Shown here one piece after another: positions 1 through 9,894 of a stretch of DNA of 64,000 bases. The stretch is from the NCBI GenBank assembly GCA_030530865.1, contig JAUMUC010000002.1, positions 169,119 through 233,118 on the forward strand. Direction: 5' to 3'. The translations under genes and the position numbers were made by a program. This DNA comes from Lactobacillus sp. (GTDB lineage Bacteria > Bacillota > Bacilli > Lactobacillales > Lactobacillaceae). Numbering within the stretch: the stretch's first letter is position 1; every line of letters begins with the position of its first letter. The notes beneath the pieces are model-generated. The model did no database searches. It was not told where the DNA came from and saw nothing but the letters and a program-made list of their open reading frames with translations.

Positions 1-259
1 TATCCATGAAGACGAAGTTTGCACCATCGTTGTACAAGTATTGCATCTTCTTGGTTCTGATATCTGCGGTTTCAACCTTTGCAGTTGAGCGGAAAGTTAC
101 TTCTTGAACGGCACCGGTGTTCAAACTCTTAAGCTTTGAACGAACGAATGCACTACCCTTTCCTGGCTTAACGTGTTGGAATTCAATAATGCGCCATAAA
201 TCATTATTGTATTGAATGGTTAAACCATTACTAAATTCATTAACTGAAATCATTGACAT
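1..259 (-). CDS. efp: Elongation factor P, N-terminal part (runs off left edge)
   Basis: The first 86 codons of EF-P, which binds ribosomes stalled at polyproline stretches and promotes peptide-bond formation. The N-terminal KOW-like domain is recognisable from the opening [20 protein letters not shown] and from HVKPGKG, where the lysine of PGKG lies at the tip that is modified in many bacteria. Translation could begin at 259 (MSMISVN) or at 253 (MISVN). A GAGG ribosome site lies 9 bases before 259, which favours the upstream ATG. The gene continues beyond the window, so its C-terminal domains cannot be judged. It lies downstream of rplU-rpmA on the same strand but is separated from them by a terminator. 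Confidence 0.95.
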   Translation of the reverse strand, partial: MSMISVNEFSNGLTIQYNNDLWRIIEFQHVKPGKGSAFVRSKLKSLNTGAVQEVTFRSTAKVETADIRTKKMQYLYNDGANFVFMD

Positions 260-330
260 AATTTTCTACCTCTTTCTTATAATATCTTACCAAGATAAGC
301 TATTTTTTTCTAGAAAAATTATTAACATAG

Positions 331-364
331 AAATAAAAAGAAGTTATCGAATTGATAACTTCTT
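331..364 (-). terminator. Terminator of rplU-rpmA
   Basis: On the minus strand an 11-bp stem (AAGAAGTTATC with GATAACTTCTT, loop of 5) is followed by a T-rich run. It lies just beyond the rpmA stop codon and before efp. Confidence 0.8.
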
Positions 365-372
365 AATCGGCA

Positions 373-663
373 TTATTTTTCGTCAACTGGGTAAACAGAA
401 ACTTGCTTCTTGAATTTACCTAAACGTTCAAACTTAACAACACCGTTAGTCAATGCGAATAAAGTGTCGTCACCACCGATACCAACATTCTTACCTGGGT
501 GGATCTTAGTACCACGTTGACGGTAAATAATTGAACCAGCGTGAATAGTTTGACCATCAGCTGCCTTAGCGCCTAAACGACGACCAGCTGAGTCACGACC
601 GTTAGCAGTTGAACCGCCCCCCTTGTGGTGAGCGAATAAAGTAAGACCTAAAATGTTCATCAT
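373..663 (-). CDS. rpmA: 50S ribosomal protein L27 with Firmicute-type N-terminal extension
   Basis: L27 lies near the ribosomal peptidyl-transferase centre. The start chosen is the ATG at 663, 8 bases after GAGG; a GTG at 672 overlaps that ribosome site and is unlikely. The product of 96 residues begins with a short extension ending [12 protein letters not shown]. This matches the Firmicute form in which the cysteine protease Prp cuts after the Phe to expose the mature terminus. The body has the usual L27 signature [15 protein letters not shown]. The gene follows rplU by 15 bases. The prp gene that normally sits between them in Firmicutes is absent here. Confidence 0.96.
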   Translation of the reverse strand: MMNILGLTLFAHHKGGGSTANGRDSAGRRLGAKAADGQTIHAGSIIYRQRGTKIHPGKNVGIGGDDTLFALTNGVVKFERLGKFKKQVSVYPVDEK

Positions 664-678
664 GTTTTTCACCTCTAA

Positions 679-990
679 CTATGCTTCAATCTTTTCAACG
701 ATAACCTTAGTGTAAGGTTGACGGTGACCGTACTTAGAGTGTGAGTGCTTCTTAGGCTTGTACTTGAAAGTTACAACTTTCTTTTCCTTACCTTGCTTTT
801 CCACCTTAGCAGTAACCTTTGCACCACTAACTAATGGAGTACCAACCTTAACGTCTGAACCGTCAGCAACAAGAACTACTTCGTCAAAAGTTACTGTAGC
901 ACCAGCTTCGACATCAAGCTTTTCAACAAATAAACTTTCACCTTCGGTAACCTTGTATTGCTTACCACCGGTTTTAATAACTGCGTACAT
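679..990 (-). CDS. rplU: 50S ribosomal protein L21
   Basis: L21 of 103 residues, a primary 23S rRNA-binding protein of the large subunit. The N-terminus [14 protein letters not shown] and the C-terminal [12 protein letters not shown] stretch are both typical, and the length is normal. It is the first gene of a two-gene operon with rpmA, expressed from a promoter near 1105-1133 through an L21 leader. This arrangement suggests autogenous control by L21, which is known for the family but is inferred here. Confidence 0.97.
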   Translation of the reverse strand: MYAVIKTGGKQYKVTEGESLFVEKLDVEAGATVTFDEVVLVADGSDVKVGTPLVSGAKVTAKVEKQGKEKKVVTFKYKPKKHSHSKYGHRQPYTKVIVEKIEA

Positions 991-1010
991 CTGTACACCT
1001 CCGAATAAAA

Positions 1011-1083
1011 CTTAGACTCGCCAATTAAGGTGGATGGTATCCATCACTTCTGACCTTAACCGTGCGGTTGCAGTGTGAGGTTT
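1011..1083 (-). ncRNA. Ribosomal protein L21 leader
   Basis: The 5' untranslated region of rplU has the hairpin arrangement and conserved blocks of the Firmicute L21 leader. Reading the minus strand these are a CCTCACACTGCAACCGCAC block, then GGTCAGAAGTGATGG and ACCATCCACCTTAATTGG, ending just before the rplU ribosome site. The element is thought to mediate autoregulation. Its ends are approximate. Confidence 0.8.
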
Positions 1084-1104
1084 CACACAAATTACAACTT
1101 CTTT

Positions 1105-1133
1105 ATAATACTACACCTAATTTTAGAAAACAA
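1105..1133 (-). promoter_or_regulatory. Promoter of rplU-rpmA
   Basis: On the minus strand TTGTTT (1128-1133) and TATTAT (1105-1110) are separated by 17 bases and lie just upstream of the L21 leader. Confidence 0.6.
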
Positions 1134-1145
1134 GCTTTTATCAAG

Positions 1146-1175
1146 CAAAAAAGACAACCAAATGGTTGCCTTTTT
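1146..1175 (-). terminator. Terminator after tRNA-Arg
   Basis: On the minus strand GGCAACCA and TGGTTGTC form a stem with a 2-base loop, followed by TTTTTT. It starts 9 bases after the tRNA 3' end. Confidence 0.8.
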
Positions 1176-1183
1176 AAGTGTTA

Positions 1184-1257
1184 TGATCCGGGTGAGATTC
1201 GAACCCACGACCCACAGTTTAGAAGACTGTTGCTCTATCCAGCTGAGCTACCGGACC
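1184..1257 (-). tRNA. tRNA-Arg (anticodon TCT)
   Basis: A complete 74-base cloverleaf. The acceptor arms GGTCCGG and CCGGATC pair with one G-U, and the discriminator base is A. The D arm starts TAGCTCAGCTGGATAGAGC and the T arm contains GGTTCGAATC. The anticodon loop CTTCTAA gives anticodon TCT, which reads AGA and AGG. The CCA end is not encoded. Confidence 0.95.
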
Positions 1258-1343
1258 AAATAACAGTAATTATTATAGAGATAATGTTTGGTACTGTCAA
1301 CAAAATTCTCGCTTTACTTTTCTCACTTTGTTTTAAGAAAACA

Positions 1344-1352
1344 TGATATAAT
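1344..1352 (+). promoter_or_regulatory. Extended -10 promoter of pepX
   Basis: TGaTATAAT is a perfect extended -10 element. It lies 26 bases before the pepX start codon, which is preceded by a strong AGGAGG ribosome site. No convincing -35 box is visible, as is common for extended -10 promoters. Confidence 0.6.
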
Positions 1353-1378
1353 TTAACTTATTATTTAGGAGGTCTTTT

Positions 1379-3709
1379 ATGCGTTACAATCAATTTGCCT
1401 ATATTAATACAGCCCTTCCCCAAGCTATCAAGGAATTATCTACAATTAATTTCCTACCTGATAACTATGAAGAATTAACATTTTCTGAATTATTAAAAGA
1501 ATTTGTTTTGAAAACTTTTCCAGAAAATCCTGTTAATAGTAAACTTGCTGAATTAGCCGTCGGTGACGTTGACTTGTTGACTTTTCTAGACCAAAAGCCT
1601 GAAAAGATGACTGGCTTAGCTTTCAAGACCATGGCCTTAAACTTATTAGGTTATGAATTATTGAATGATTACAAGTTAGATGATGTCACTAGTTTTTGGA
1701 AAAAGCATGCCCTTCCAGAATTTACCGACTTATCTACCAAAGATGAATTAATTATGGCCTTCTATCGTCTCTTAAATACTAGAGCCAAAAACGGTCAACT
1801 ATTGATTGATGGCTTAGCTGCTAAAGGATATTTCAAATCCTTCTTCGGTGGTAATAGCCATGTCTTTTTCAACGGAAAATCATTACCTGTATTTGATACC
1901 AGCAGAATTATCCGTGAAATGGTTTATGTTGAAACAGATTTGGATACCGATGGCGATGGAAAGAGCGATCTCATTCAAGTTGCTGTCTATCGTCCTAGTG
2001 AATCTGAATTATTCAAAATTCCAGCAATTTACACAGCTAATCCTTACTTTACTGGCATCGTTGAAAATGCAAAAACGAACCATAATGTCGACGAAGATTT
2101 AGTTGATGCGACAACTTGGACTAATCCGCAATATGAAGCCAAAGCTGAAGTTCCTGCTAAAAAGCCAAGTGGCGAAGATTTTGGTGCTACTGAAGAAGCT
2201 TTTGGACAATCATCATACACTTTGAATGAATACATGCTTGCTCGCGGTTTTGCTAGCGTAACTGCTGCAGCAATCGGAACTCGCCATAGTGATGGTTTGA
2301 GAATTACTGGGGCTCCTGAAGAAACTATTGCTGCAAAGGCAGTTATCGAATGGCTTCATGGTGATCGCATCGCTTATACTGACCGTGAACGAACTCATGA
2401 AGTTAAAGCTTCATGGTGTACTGGAAATGTCGGTATGAGTGGCCGTTCATATTTAGGTACTTTACAAATTAGTTTGGCAACCACTGGCGTTCCCGGTTTA
2501 AAGACTGTTGTCAGTGAAGCAGCTATTTCATCTTGGTATGACTATTACCGTGAACATGGTTTAGTAGTTGCTCCTGAAGCTTGCCAAGGTGAAGATTTAG
2601 ATAAGTTAGCTGAATTTTGCCAATCTAACCTCTTAGATGCTGGTGACTATTTAAAGAAAAAAGCTGCCTTTGAAGCTGAACAAAAAGAATTAAATGAAAA
2701 GCAAGATCGGGCAACTGGTCAATATAGTGATTTCTGGGAAGCTAGAAATTATCGTCATCATACTGATGGAATTAAATGTTCATTTATCAGTGTCCACGGT
2801 TTGAACGATTGGAACGTTAAGCCTAAGAATGTTTACAAGCTTTGGCAAAAGATTAAGCATTTACCTATTAGACATCACCTTTTCTTGCACCAAGGTCCAC
2901 ACCACGATATGAACAATTTAGTTTCAATCGATTTTACCGATATCCTAAATATGTGGTACTGCCAAGAATTATTGGATTTAAATAATGGTTTTGAAAAACA
3001 AATTTCACCAGTTATGATCCAAGATAACTTGCAAGCTGATGAATGGCATCTTGAAGATGATTGGTCAAATCATTTAGGTAGCGAAGTGAAATATTACGCT
3101 GAAGATCAACACACTTTATCGAAAAATGGTAACTTCCAAGAAACAGTTGAATTTGTCGATCAAGGTGGACAAAAGATTAGTGATAAAGACTGGGAATTGA
3201 AACTCTTTAAAGCTGAAATCCCTTCTGTCTTTTTAAAGACGGATGAATTTGCTCATCCAATCACTTTAACTGGACGTCCAGAAATCAAAGTCCGCGTTGC
3301 CAGTTCAAAAAATGTTGGCCAACTATCAGTTGCTTTAGTTGAATTAGGAAAACGTCAACACTTGACGCCACTTCCTAAAAAGTTCATGCGACAAAATCTT
3401 GGTTATCGGTTTGGCTATGACGCATTGCAAGAATTTGTCAATGACAATCCAACTATTGGTAAATTAATTTCAGTCGCACATATGAATTTACAAAACTATC
3501 AAGATATGAAAAAACCAAGCAAGATCACTGCTGGTGAATTCTATGATTTAACTTTCCAATTACAACCTACTTATTATCAAGTTCCAGCTGGCAGTCAATT
3601 AGCACTTGTCATCTACTCAACTGATCAAAAGATGACTAAACGTCCAATATCCGAAACAACTTACCAAATTGACCTATCAGCTACTGAACTAACTCTTTAC
3701 GAAAAATAA
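1379..3709 (+). CDS. pepX: Xaa-Pro dipeptidyl-peptidase
   Basis: A cytoplasmic serine peptidase of family S15 that removes X-Pro dipeptides from proline-rich peptides, central to casein peptide use in lactic acid bacteria. The 776-residue protein has the N-terminal PepX helical domain (about 1-155), then an alpha/beta-hydrolase core with the nucleophile motif GRSYLG (Ser357), the acid region [10 protein letters not shown] and a histidine-rich HQGPHHD segment, and the C-terminal jelly-roll domain. The length is slightly below the 790 or so usual in the genus. AGGAGG precedes the ATG. The gene stands alone and is divergent from tRNA-Arg. Confidence 0.97.
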   Translation: MRYNQFAYINTALPQAIKELSTINFLPDNYEELTFSELLKEFVLKTFPENPVNSKLAELAVGDVDLLTFLDQKPEKMTGLAFKTMALNLLGYELLNDYKLDDVTSFWKKHALPEFTDLSTKDELIMAFYRLLNTRAKNGQLLIDGLAAKGYFKSFFGGNSHVFFNGKSLPVFDTSRIIREMVYVETDLDTDGDGKSDLIQVAVYRPSESELFKIPAIYTANPYFTGIVENAKTNHNVDEDLVDATTWTNPQYEAKAEVPAKKPSGEDFGATEEAFGQSSYTLNEYMLARGFASVTAAAIGTRHSDGLRITGAPEETIAAKAVIEWLHGDRIAYTDRERTHEVKASWCTGNVGMSGRSYLGTLQISLATTGVPGLKTVVSEAAISSWYDYYREHGLVVAPEACQGEDLDKLAEFCQSNLLDAGDYLKKKAAFEAEQKELNEKQDRATGQYSDFWEARNYRHHTDGIKCSFISVHGLNDWNVKPKNVYKLWQKIKHLPIRHHLFLHQGPHHDMNNLVSIDFTDILNMWYCQELLDLNNGFEKQISPVMIQDNLQADEWHLEDDWSNHLGSEVKYYAEDQHTLSKNGNFQETVEFVDQGGQKISDKDWELKLFKAEIPSVFLKTDEFAHPITLTGRPEIKVRVASSKNVGQLSVALVELGKRQHLTPLPKKFMRQNLGYRFGYDALQEFVNDNPTIGKLISVAHMNLQNYQDMKKPSKITAGEFYDLTFQLQPTYYQVPAGSQLALVIYSTDQKMTKRPISETTYQIDLSATELTLYEK

Positions 3710-3720
3710 ACAACAAAAAT

Positions 3721-3755
3721 AAAAAAGGCAGAACAATTTGTTCTGTCTTTTTTTC
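3721..3755. terminator. Bidirectional terminator between pepX and the GRP transporter
   Basis: The hairpin AGGCAGAACAATTTGTTCTGTCT is flanked by A-run and T-run, so it can serve both convergent genes. Confidence 0.8.
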
Positions 3756-4613
3756 TTAGAATAATGTAGTCAAGACTGCACCAGCGATAACTAATGCCAA
3801 ACCAATGAAAGTGTAAATCAAGCCTTGCTTGGTCTTAGTTTCCTTCAAGATCACAATACCTGAAACTGTTGAAACAACTACGCAAAGTTGAGCAATGACG
3901 AATGCCATGTTAACACCAACGTGTTGCATTGATAAAGTGTATCCTAAGGTACCTAAAGCCCAGCAAATACCAGCTGGCAAAATCTTGTATGATGCTTTTT
4001 GGAGCATTGCTTTAGCTTGTCCCTTGTAAATGACATAAGCGATTGATCCAACGAAGACACCAACTGCTTGTCCAAACAAAATGGCAATTCCGCTAGCAAC
4101 AATTGACTTAGGAATAACTGAGCTGGCTACGTAACCCAATTGAGTCAAAATCAAAATTGGGATAACTTTCTTACTTGCACTAGCACCAGGAGTTCCTTCT
4201 TCAGTCTTTGAAGTGAACAAAACTCCGATAATCAAAGCAATGATACCAATGGCACCCATGATCTTTGACATTGGGCTGTGCCATTCACCGAAAAGTAATA
4301 CACCACAGATTGGCACACCGATCAATTGGGTTGCAGTTGAAATTGGCATGGTAGTTGACACACCGATTTCATTGAAACTGAAGAATTGACCAACTTGTCC
4401 AATCACCCAGCAAAGACCTGCTAAAAATGAAACTCCAAAAATTACTGGATTAATTTCTGGACGGTAACAAGCATAGATGATTGCTGAAGTTACTAAAATA
4501 CCGACTGCGGTTCCGACTACTTGGTTAAAAATTGTCTTCTCTTTCACAATAGTTGCGAAGATAGACATAGCTCCCCATCCAAAAACTGGGAGGAACAATA
4601 AAATAATTTCCAT
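3756..4613 (-). CDS. GRP-family sugar uptake protein (GlcU/RbsU-like)
   Basis: An integral membrane protein of 285 residues with about ten hydrophobic segments, belonging to the drug/metabolite-transporter superfamily glucose/ribose porter group. Members such as GlcU and RbsU bring in glucose or ribose by proton symport. Family-like sequence includes PVFGWGAMS near the N-terminus and the repeated FGxxxxG patterns of the two five-helix halves. Substrate cannot be decided from sequence, so no symbol is given. It is monocistronic, between a shared terminator and fhs, with no sugar kinase next to it. Confidence 0.8.
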   Translation of the reverse strand: MEIILLFLPVFGWGAMSIFATIVKEKTIFNQVVGTAVGILVTSAIIYACYRPEINPVIFGVSFLAGLCWVIGQVGQFFSFNEIGVSTTMPISTATQLIGVPICGVLLFGEWHSPMSKIMGAIGIIALIIGVLFTSKTEEGTPGASASKKVIPILILTQLGYVASSVIPKSIVASGIAILFGQAVGVFVGSIAYVIYKGQAKAMLQKASYKILPAGICWALGTLGYTLSMQHVGVNMAFVIAQLCVVVSTVSGIVILKETKTKQGLIYTFIGLALVIAGAVLTTLF

Positions 4614-4683
4614 CTAATTGTTTCCCTCACTTAAAAAAAGATAACAGAAACTATGATACCACTTTCATTACTACATTTCTAGT

Positions 4684-4714
4684 AAAAAAGAGATTGCTAA
4701 GCAATCTCTTTTTC
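4684..4714 (-). terminator. Terminator of fhs
   Basis: A stem of AGAGATTGC with GCAATCTCT (3-base loop) between A and T runs, immediately after the fhs stop codon. Confidence 0.85.
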
Positions 4715-6369
4715 TATGATAAACCGCTAACTTCACCATCATAAGTGATCTTCATCCGCATAGCAGCAGGTGTTTTTGGTAAACCTGGCATCGTCATGAT
4801 GGTACCAGATAAGCAAACGATAAAGCCTGCTCCTAGTTTTGGAATAAATTCTCTAATGTGAAAGTCAAAGTCAGTTGGTGCTCCTAATTTTTTAGGATCA
4901 TCACTAAATGAATATTGCGTTTTAGCAATACATACTGGTAACTTGTCCCAGCCATTTTTGGCAAATAAGGTCAATTGCTTTTCAGCTTTGTCAGAAAAGA
5001 TGACATCTTTGGCACCATAAATTTGTTTGGCAATAGTTTCAATCTTAGTTTTGATTGAATCATTGACATCATAAAGTGGCTTGAAGTCTGCTTTTTCTTC
5101 AGCTAATTGCACCACTTTTTCAGCAATTTCCAGTTCGCCATCGCTACCCTTGGCCCATTCATCAGTTAAGAAAGCCTCAACGCCCCACTTCTTAGCTTCA
5201 GCTTTAATCGTTTCATTTTCTTTAGCTGTTGAAGCAAAGTGATTAATAGCTACAACTACCGGTAAGCCGTAAGATTGCATGTTCTTCACGTGACGAGCTA
5301 AGTTGCTGCATCCCTTCACTAGCGCATCTATATTTTCTTCATCAAGATCTTTGACCGGAACGCCTGCATTATACTTCAAAGCTCTTGCAGTAGCGACAAC
5401 TACAACAGCATCAGGCGTTTTTCCTAAAACTGGACGCTTAATATCAAGGAATTTTTCAGCACCTAAATCAGCACCAAAACCTGCTTCTGTCACTGTGTAA
5501 TCAGATAAAGAAACTGCTAACTTCGTAGCAATCACTGAGTTACAACCGTGGGCAATATTTGCAAAAGGACCGCCGTGCACTAAGGCAGGAGTTCCTTCTA
5601 AAGTTTGAACCAAGTTTGGTTTCAAAGCTTCTTGTAAAATAATTGCGATTGAATCGGTAAAGCCTAATTGACCAACCGTAATTGGCTCTTTGTCATAAGA
5701 ATAGCCGACCACAATTTGACTAATTCGCTTTTTCAAATCAGCCAAATCAGTTGCCAAACATAAGATGGCCATTAATTCAGACGCAGCTGTGATATCAAAA
5801 CCTGCTTCTCGAGGAACACCATGAATTGGGCCACCTAAGCCGGTCACCACTTTTCGCAAAGCCCGGTCATTAACATCGATTGCTCGCTTCCAAATAATGC
5901 GACGTGGATCAAGTCCAAGTGGATTTTCACGCATGACATAGTTGTCAATCAAAGCAGCTAGAGTATTAACTGCACTTGAAAGTGCATGAATATCGCCGTT
6001 AAAGTGAAGGTTGATATCCTCCATTGGGGCAACTTGAGCATAGCCACCACCACAAGCTCCACCCTTCATCCCAAAAACTGGTCCCATTGAAGGTTCACGC
6101 ATGGCGATCGTTGTTTGATGGCCTAACTTGTTCATTGCATCAGCCAAACCGATCATGACAGTTGTCTTGCCTTCACCACCTGGCGTTGGATTAATGGCAG
6201 TCACTAAGATTAATTTATGCTTTTTATCCCGACTTGCCACTGGCAAATTGATCTTGGCCTTATAATGACCATAAGGTTCAATTTGTTCATTCTTTAATCC
6301 TAACTTACCAGCTATCTCTTCAATTGGCTTTAACTCAGCCTGAGTTGCAATTTCAATATCTGTTAACAT
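4714..6369 (-). CDS. fhs: Formate-tetrahydrofolate ligase
   Basis: Makes 10-formyl-tetrahydrofolate from formate, THF and ATP, feeding purine and formyl-methionine synthesis. The product of about 551 residues has normal length and the P-loop-like ATP site TPGGEGKTT near residue 65, followed by [15 protein letters not shown], both family hallmarks. The ATG at 6369 is preferred: AAAAGGAGG lies 7 bases upstream of it but only 1 base before the earlier ATG at 6375. It stands alone with its own terminator. Presence of this enzyme suits an organism that takes one-carbon units from formate. Confidence 0.96.
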   Translation of the reverse strand: MLTDIEIATQAELKPIEEIAGKLGLKNEQIEPYGHYKAKINLPVASRDKKHKLILVTAINPTPGGEGKTTVMIGLADAMNKLGHQTTIAMREPSMGPVFGMKGGACGGGYAQVAPMEDINLHFNGDIHALSSAVNTLAALIDNYVMRENPLGLDPRRIIWKRAIDVNDRALRKVVTGLGGPIHGVPREAGFDITAASELMAILCLATDLADLKKRISQIVVGYSYDKEPITVGQLGFTDSIAIILQEALKPNLVQTLEGTPALVHGGPFANIAHGCNSVIATKLAVSLSDYTVTEAGFGADLGAEKFLDIKRPVLGKTPDAVVVVATARALKYNAGVPVKDLDEENIDALVKGCSNLARHVKNMQSYGLPVVVAINHFASTAKENETIKAEAKKWGVEAFLTDEWAKGSDGELEIAEKVVQLAEEKADFKPLYDVNDSIKTKIETIAKQIYGAKDVIFSDKAEKQLTLFAKNGWDKLPVCIAKTQYSFSDDPKKLGAPTDFDFHIREFIPKLGAGFIVCLSGTIMTMPGLPKTPAAMRMKITYDGEVSGLS

Positions 6370-6461
6370 TGGCATTCCTCCTTTTAGTCAACTATGTCTA
6401 TTTTCTAACACTTAATGAAAAATAACAACTTTTAAGTATTATTTTAAAAATCAATTATCTT

Positions 6462-6492
6462 TTAACAATACCAATTTTATTTACGTTATAAT
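6462..6492 (+). promoter_or_regulatory. Promoter of the YitT-family gene
   Basis: TTAACA (6462-6467) and TATAAT (6487-6492) are separated by 19 bases, with the start codon 26 bases further on after a GAAAGGAG ribosome site. Confidence 0.5.
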
Positions 6493-6518
6493 AAAACAAA
6501 TTAGAGAAAGGAGCTTTT

Positions 6519-7358
6519 ATGGATAGACAAATTCACAAACATGCATGGTTTCGCTGGGGTGTCTTTGTAATCGCCTTAGAAATTATTGCGATTTCAATTA
6601 ACTACTTTTACGCACCAGCCGGCATCGCAGCAGGAGGTACGACTGGACTTGCCATCCTTCTAGATGCTGCTTTCAAATTTAACCGTCCATTAGTCGTTTT
6701 CGTGGCTAACACTTTCATGATCGTTTTAGCTTACTTCTTTTTAGATAAAAAGACGGTCAAAAATATTGCACTAGGTAGTTACCTTTTGCCACTGTTGATG
6801 TACATTACGCCAAGTGCTCAATTAACTAAAAGTATGCTTTTAGCAGTCACTTATGGTGGTGCGTTAATGGGATTAGGTGTGGCTTTATTGTACCGGGTGA
6901 ATGCTTCTAGCGGTGGGACAACGGTTCCTCCAATGATTTTGAAAAAGTACTTCTACATTAATCCTTCAGCTAGTTTACTGGCCATCGATTTATGTATAAT
7001 TGTCGCCAACATCTTTACTGACAGTGTTGAAGCAATGCTCATGGCTGCTTTTTCACAAGTCGTGACTACCTTAGTGATGCGGTACACTGAATCGGGTCTT
7101 GATCACAAGTATCAAGTCAAGATTATGAGTAATGATCACTTTGACGAAATAAAGCAGATGCTCAAAGAAGACTATGCTGGCTTAACTATTTTCAATGTTG
7201 TTGGAGGTTACTCTAACGACTCTAAGCAACAACTTTTAATCATTGTTGACACGCGTGACTATGGTCACTTAATCTATCGGATCCACGAAATTGATCCAGA
7301 TGCGTTCATCGTTTCATCTAACGTCATGAATGTTCATGGTGGACGTTTAGGTATGTAA
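6519..7358 (+). CDS. YitT-family membrane protein
   Basis: A 279-residue protein with five or six membrane segments in the first 200 residues (DUF161/YitT) and a soluble C-terminal domain of the DUF2179 type from about residue 200. Near the start is FYAPAGIAAGGTTGLAILL, and a second glycine-rich NASSGGTTVPP motif follows. The two are the repeated signature of the family. Physiological role is not established for most members, so I assign none. It is a single gene with its own promoter and shares a terminator with the convergent oxidoreductase. Confidence 0.85.
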   Translation: MDRQIHKHAWFRWGVFVIALEIIAISINYFYAPAGIAAGGTTGLAILLDAAFKFNRPLVVFVANTFMIVLAYFFLDKKTVKNIALGSYLLPLLMYITPSAQLTKSMLLAVTYGGALMGLGVALLYRVNASSGGTTVPPMILKKYFYINPSASLLAIDLCIIVANIFTDSVEAMLMAAFSQVVTTLVMRYTESGLDHKYQVKIMSNDHFDEIKQMLKEDYAGLTIFNVVGGYSNDSKQQLLIIVDTRDYGHLIYRIHEIDPDAFIVSSNVMNVHGGRLGM

Positions 7359-7386
7359 AAAGGCTTCGAGTTATCTCGAAGCCTTT
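7356..7386. terminator. Bidirectional terminator
   Basis: The stem AGGCTTCGAG/CTCGAAGCCT, with A and T runs on both sides, lies between the convergent YitT and oxidoreductase genes. Its right arm forms the last codons of the oxidoreductase. Confidence 0.85.
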
Positions 7387-8318
7387 GCTGTTGTTAAGAT
7401 CTTTAAAGCAGTTAAACTTTCTTGGTAAAGTTCATCAACTGCTTTTTTATTTTGCTCATTCAAAATCGCATCAAAATCATTGAATTCAGCAACCATCCGG
7501 TGGCAGTTTGCTTGCCAATTTATTATTTGATCAGGCAAGACAATTTTAATTTCATCTAATTCATTTAGTGTTCCTGAAATATCAATATAGCCATTTTCAC
7601 CACTGATTACGCTATGATTCTTTGACCGACTAGCCTTACTAATCGCCACATTAACTAATAAGTCGGAATAAGTTAAGGTTAATAATCCAGATAAATCAAT
7701 ACCTCGTTCCATATTTGCCTGATATTTAATCTTTTCAGGCATGCCAAATAATGCAGCTAATAAATGAATTGGATAAATGCCTAAATCATTCAAGCATCCC
7801 CCGTTTTTGGCAGGATCAAAGGCGGTTGGAGTATCCCCGGCTTTAAAAGCATCATAACGAGATGAATAATGCAGATAATTCATATTAACCAAGTGAATTC
7901 TACCTAAGCTTGGCAAGTGCTTTTTAATCAAGTTATAGCCTTCCAAGTGAATATTGGTGATCGCTTCTAACAAGTAGACATCATTTTTGTCAGCTAAGGT
8001 TTTTAATTCAATTAATTCATCAACCGTATCAACAAATGGCTTTTCACAAATGACGTGTTTTTTAGCTTCCAAGGCTTTTTTCGCATATTCATAATGCAAA
8101 TTGTTTGGAATTCCTAGATAAACTACATCAATATTGGGATCTTGTAAAAATTCATCATAGTCAACATAAGTCTGCTTAATGCCGTATTCATTAGCTAATT
8201 CCGTGGCAATTGCCTGACTTCTTTTAGTTGACAAAATCGCTACTGGATCAATGACAGAAATTTTAGCTGAAAGTAAATCTTTGGCAATCATGCCAGTTCC
8301 AACAATTCCTAATTTCAT
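7371..8318 (-). CDS. Gfo/Idh/MocA-family oxidoreductase
   Basis: A 315-residue NAD(P)-dependent oxidoreductase. The N-terminal Rossmann motif is GIVGTGMIA. The EKP motif (CEKPFVD near residue 93), which supplies a catalytic lysine in this family, is present, and the C-terminal alpha/beta substrate domain follows. Substrates in the family are usually sugars, inositols or their derivatives, and nothing here fixes which. Its ATG overlaps the TGA of the upstream nitroreductase reading frame (ATGA), so the two were translationally coupled. That upstream gene is now interrupted, but coupling at its end may persist. Confidence 0.88.
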   Translation of the reverse strand: MKLGIVGTGMIAKDLLSAKISVIDPVAILSTKRSQAIATELANEYGIKQTYVDYDEFLQDPNIDVVYLGIPNNLHYEYAKKALEAKKHVICEKPFVDTVDELIELKTLADKNDVYLLEAITNIHLEGYNLIKKHLPSLGRIHLVNMNYLHYSSRYDAFKAGDTPTAFDPAKNGGCLNDLGIYPIHLLAALFGMPEKIKYQANMERGIDLSGLLTLTYSDLLVNVAISKASRSKNHSVISGENGYIDISGTLNELDEIKIVLPDQIINWQANCHRMVAEFNDFDAILNEQNKKAVDELYQESLTALKILTTAKASR

Positions 8319-8959
8319 TTGAATACCTCTAGCACCTTTTTAAGATCTTCACGTGGTGCTTCATAATCATTAAAATGATGGTCACTTGCATATCCTAGTC
8401 CGATACCAACGGCTAAGGCTTCATTTTCTGGTACTGCAAGAATTGAACGAACCTCTTCGGGAAAACGCACAAATTCGTAAGCCGGCATCGTATCAATTCC
8501 TGCATTTTTAGCCAAAAGCATAATTGTTTGGGCAAAAGCACCTAGGTCAAAAGATGACCAGATTGGGGATTCTTTTGGGATAGTTAAATACAATACTGCC
8601 GGTGCATTATATAATTTTGCTTGCATCTCTTGCCATTTTGAAAAATCGTTGTTCAAAAATTCTTCTTTATGAGCAGTATTTTTCGCCATATTAGTTCTGG
8701 GATAAAAGTCCCAATCGTCACGATGCCAAGTTTTCCAGTCACTATGAGCTTCCACATTTTTGTTATTGGTTAAATGCTCAGCCTTAATTTTTGCCAAACT
8801 GTCACCTACAGCTAAGTAAGCATGCCATGGCTGTGAATCAACCCAACTTGGCGTCTTTTAAGCAATCGCCACAATTTCCTTGATCACTTCAAGGTCGACT
8901 GGCTTATCTTGAAAAACTCGCACTGAGTGCCGACTATTAACTATCTTTTTTAAATCCAT
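8315..8959 (-). pseudogene. Nitroreductase-family protein interrupted by an in-frame stop
   Basis: Reading from the ATG at 8959 gives MDLKKIVNSRHSVRVFQ, the FMN-binding N-terminus of nitroreductases. The frame continues to EIVAIA, meets TAA, and goes on in the same frame with KTPSWVDSQPWHAY through to the stop at 8315. The whole frame is 214 codons, normal for the family. The stop lies at codon 34, where a glutamine codon (CAA) is likely in intact homologues, so one C-to-T change is enough. A shortened product from an internal start near 8797 would lack the FMN-phosphate arginines. This could also be a sequencing error. Confidence 0.85.
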
Positions 8960-8970
8960 AGAAGTCCTCA

Positions 8971-9882
8971 CTAATCTTTTTGCCAATTATAAATAGTTTC
9001 CAACATTTTTTCAAAAAATTGATCATCCAAAATAGGATCAAGCCAAACAACTGGTAACTTATTCTGGAAATAGGTCAATTGACGTTTAGCAAAATGGCGA
9101 GACGCTTGCTTTAATTTATCAAGGCAAGTATCAAGATCGCTTTTACCTTCAAAATATGGGAAAAGTTCTTTATAGCCAATGGCTTGTCCTAATTGAAAAA
9201 TTTCACTTCGATGTTCAAAAACGTACTTAGCTTCATCGACCAAACCTGCCTCAACCATTAAGTCCACCCGGTGATTGATGCGTTCATACATTAATTCTCG
9301 GTCAGTTTTCAATCCCAACAATAGATAATCATAACGTGGCTTAATTTCACTTTGTTGCTCAGAAAACTTTTTCCCAGTCCGGCTAATCACGGTCAATGCC
9401 CGCAATGCTCTTCTCGTATTTTGCACCGGGATCTTTTCGCAGGCCTTCGGATCGAGCTCATATAATTTATTCCATAACGCCTGGCTACCATTTTTATCTA
9501 AAAAATCTTGCCACTCATCGTCAACGGGACTTTTAATTTCATTTTCTTCACCCAATTGCATATCATTAATCAAGCAATTGACATAAAGGCCAGTTCCACC
9601 TGCCAAGATAGGCATGGTTTGAACTTTTTCGATAGCTGCACTTGCTTCATCAACAAAGTTTTTCACTGAATAAGGTTCGAAAATTGAATGTGTGCCAACT
9701 AAATAATGTTTAGCAGCAGCTTGTTCTGCATCCGTTGCCTTGGCCGTGCCAATCGAGACTTCCCGGTAAACTTGCATGGAATCTCCTGAGATGATTTCAC
9801 CAGGTAATTTATTAGCTAAATCAATGGCGATCTTTGTTTTACCCATCGCTGTGGGACCAACGATCCCTAATAATTTTTTCAT
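8971..9882 (-). CDS. miaA: tRNA dimethylallyltransferase
   Basis: Transfers a dimethylallyl group to A37 of tRNAs reading codons that begin with U. The 303-residue protein has the P-loop GPTAMGKT at residues 9-16, then SGDSMQVYRE, the AGGTGLY motif and QNTRRALRAL, all hallmarks of MiaA, at normal length. AGGAGG lies close upstream of the ATG. It is downstream of the rhodanese-like gene but a strong hairpin lies between them, so it is probably transcribed partly on its own. Confidence 0.97.
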   Translation of the reverse strand: MKKLLGIVGPTAMGKTKIAIDLANKLPGEIISGDSMQVYREVSIGTAKATDAEQAAAKHYLVGTHSIFEPYSVKNFVDEASAAIEKVQTMPILAGGTGLYVNCLINDMQLGEENEIKSPVDDEWQDFLDKNGSQALWNKLYELDPKACEKIPVQNTRRALRALTVISRTGKKFSEQQSEIKPRYDYLLLGLKTDRELMYERINHRVDLMVEAGLVDEAKYVFEHRSEIFQLGQAIGYKELFPYFEGKSDLDTCLDKLKQASRHFAKRQLTYFQNKLPVVWLDPILDDQFFEKMLETIYNWQKD

Positions 9883-9894
9883 AGGTCCTCCTAA

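Noticed and set aside
1062-1346. Open frame across the rplU promoter and tRNA-Arg
   Set aside because: It overlaps the tRNA on the opposite strand and its terminator and has no ribosome site.
6369-6375. fhs start at the upstream ATG
   Set aside because: The ribosome site would be only 1 base away; the ATG at 6369 has a normal 7-base spacing.
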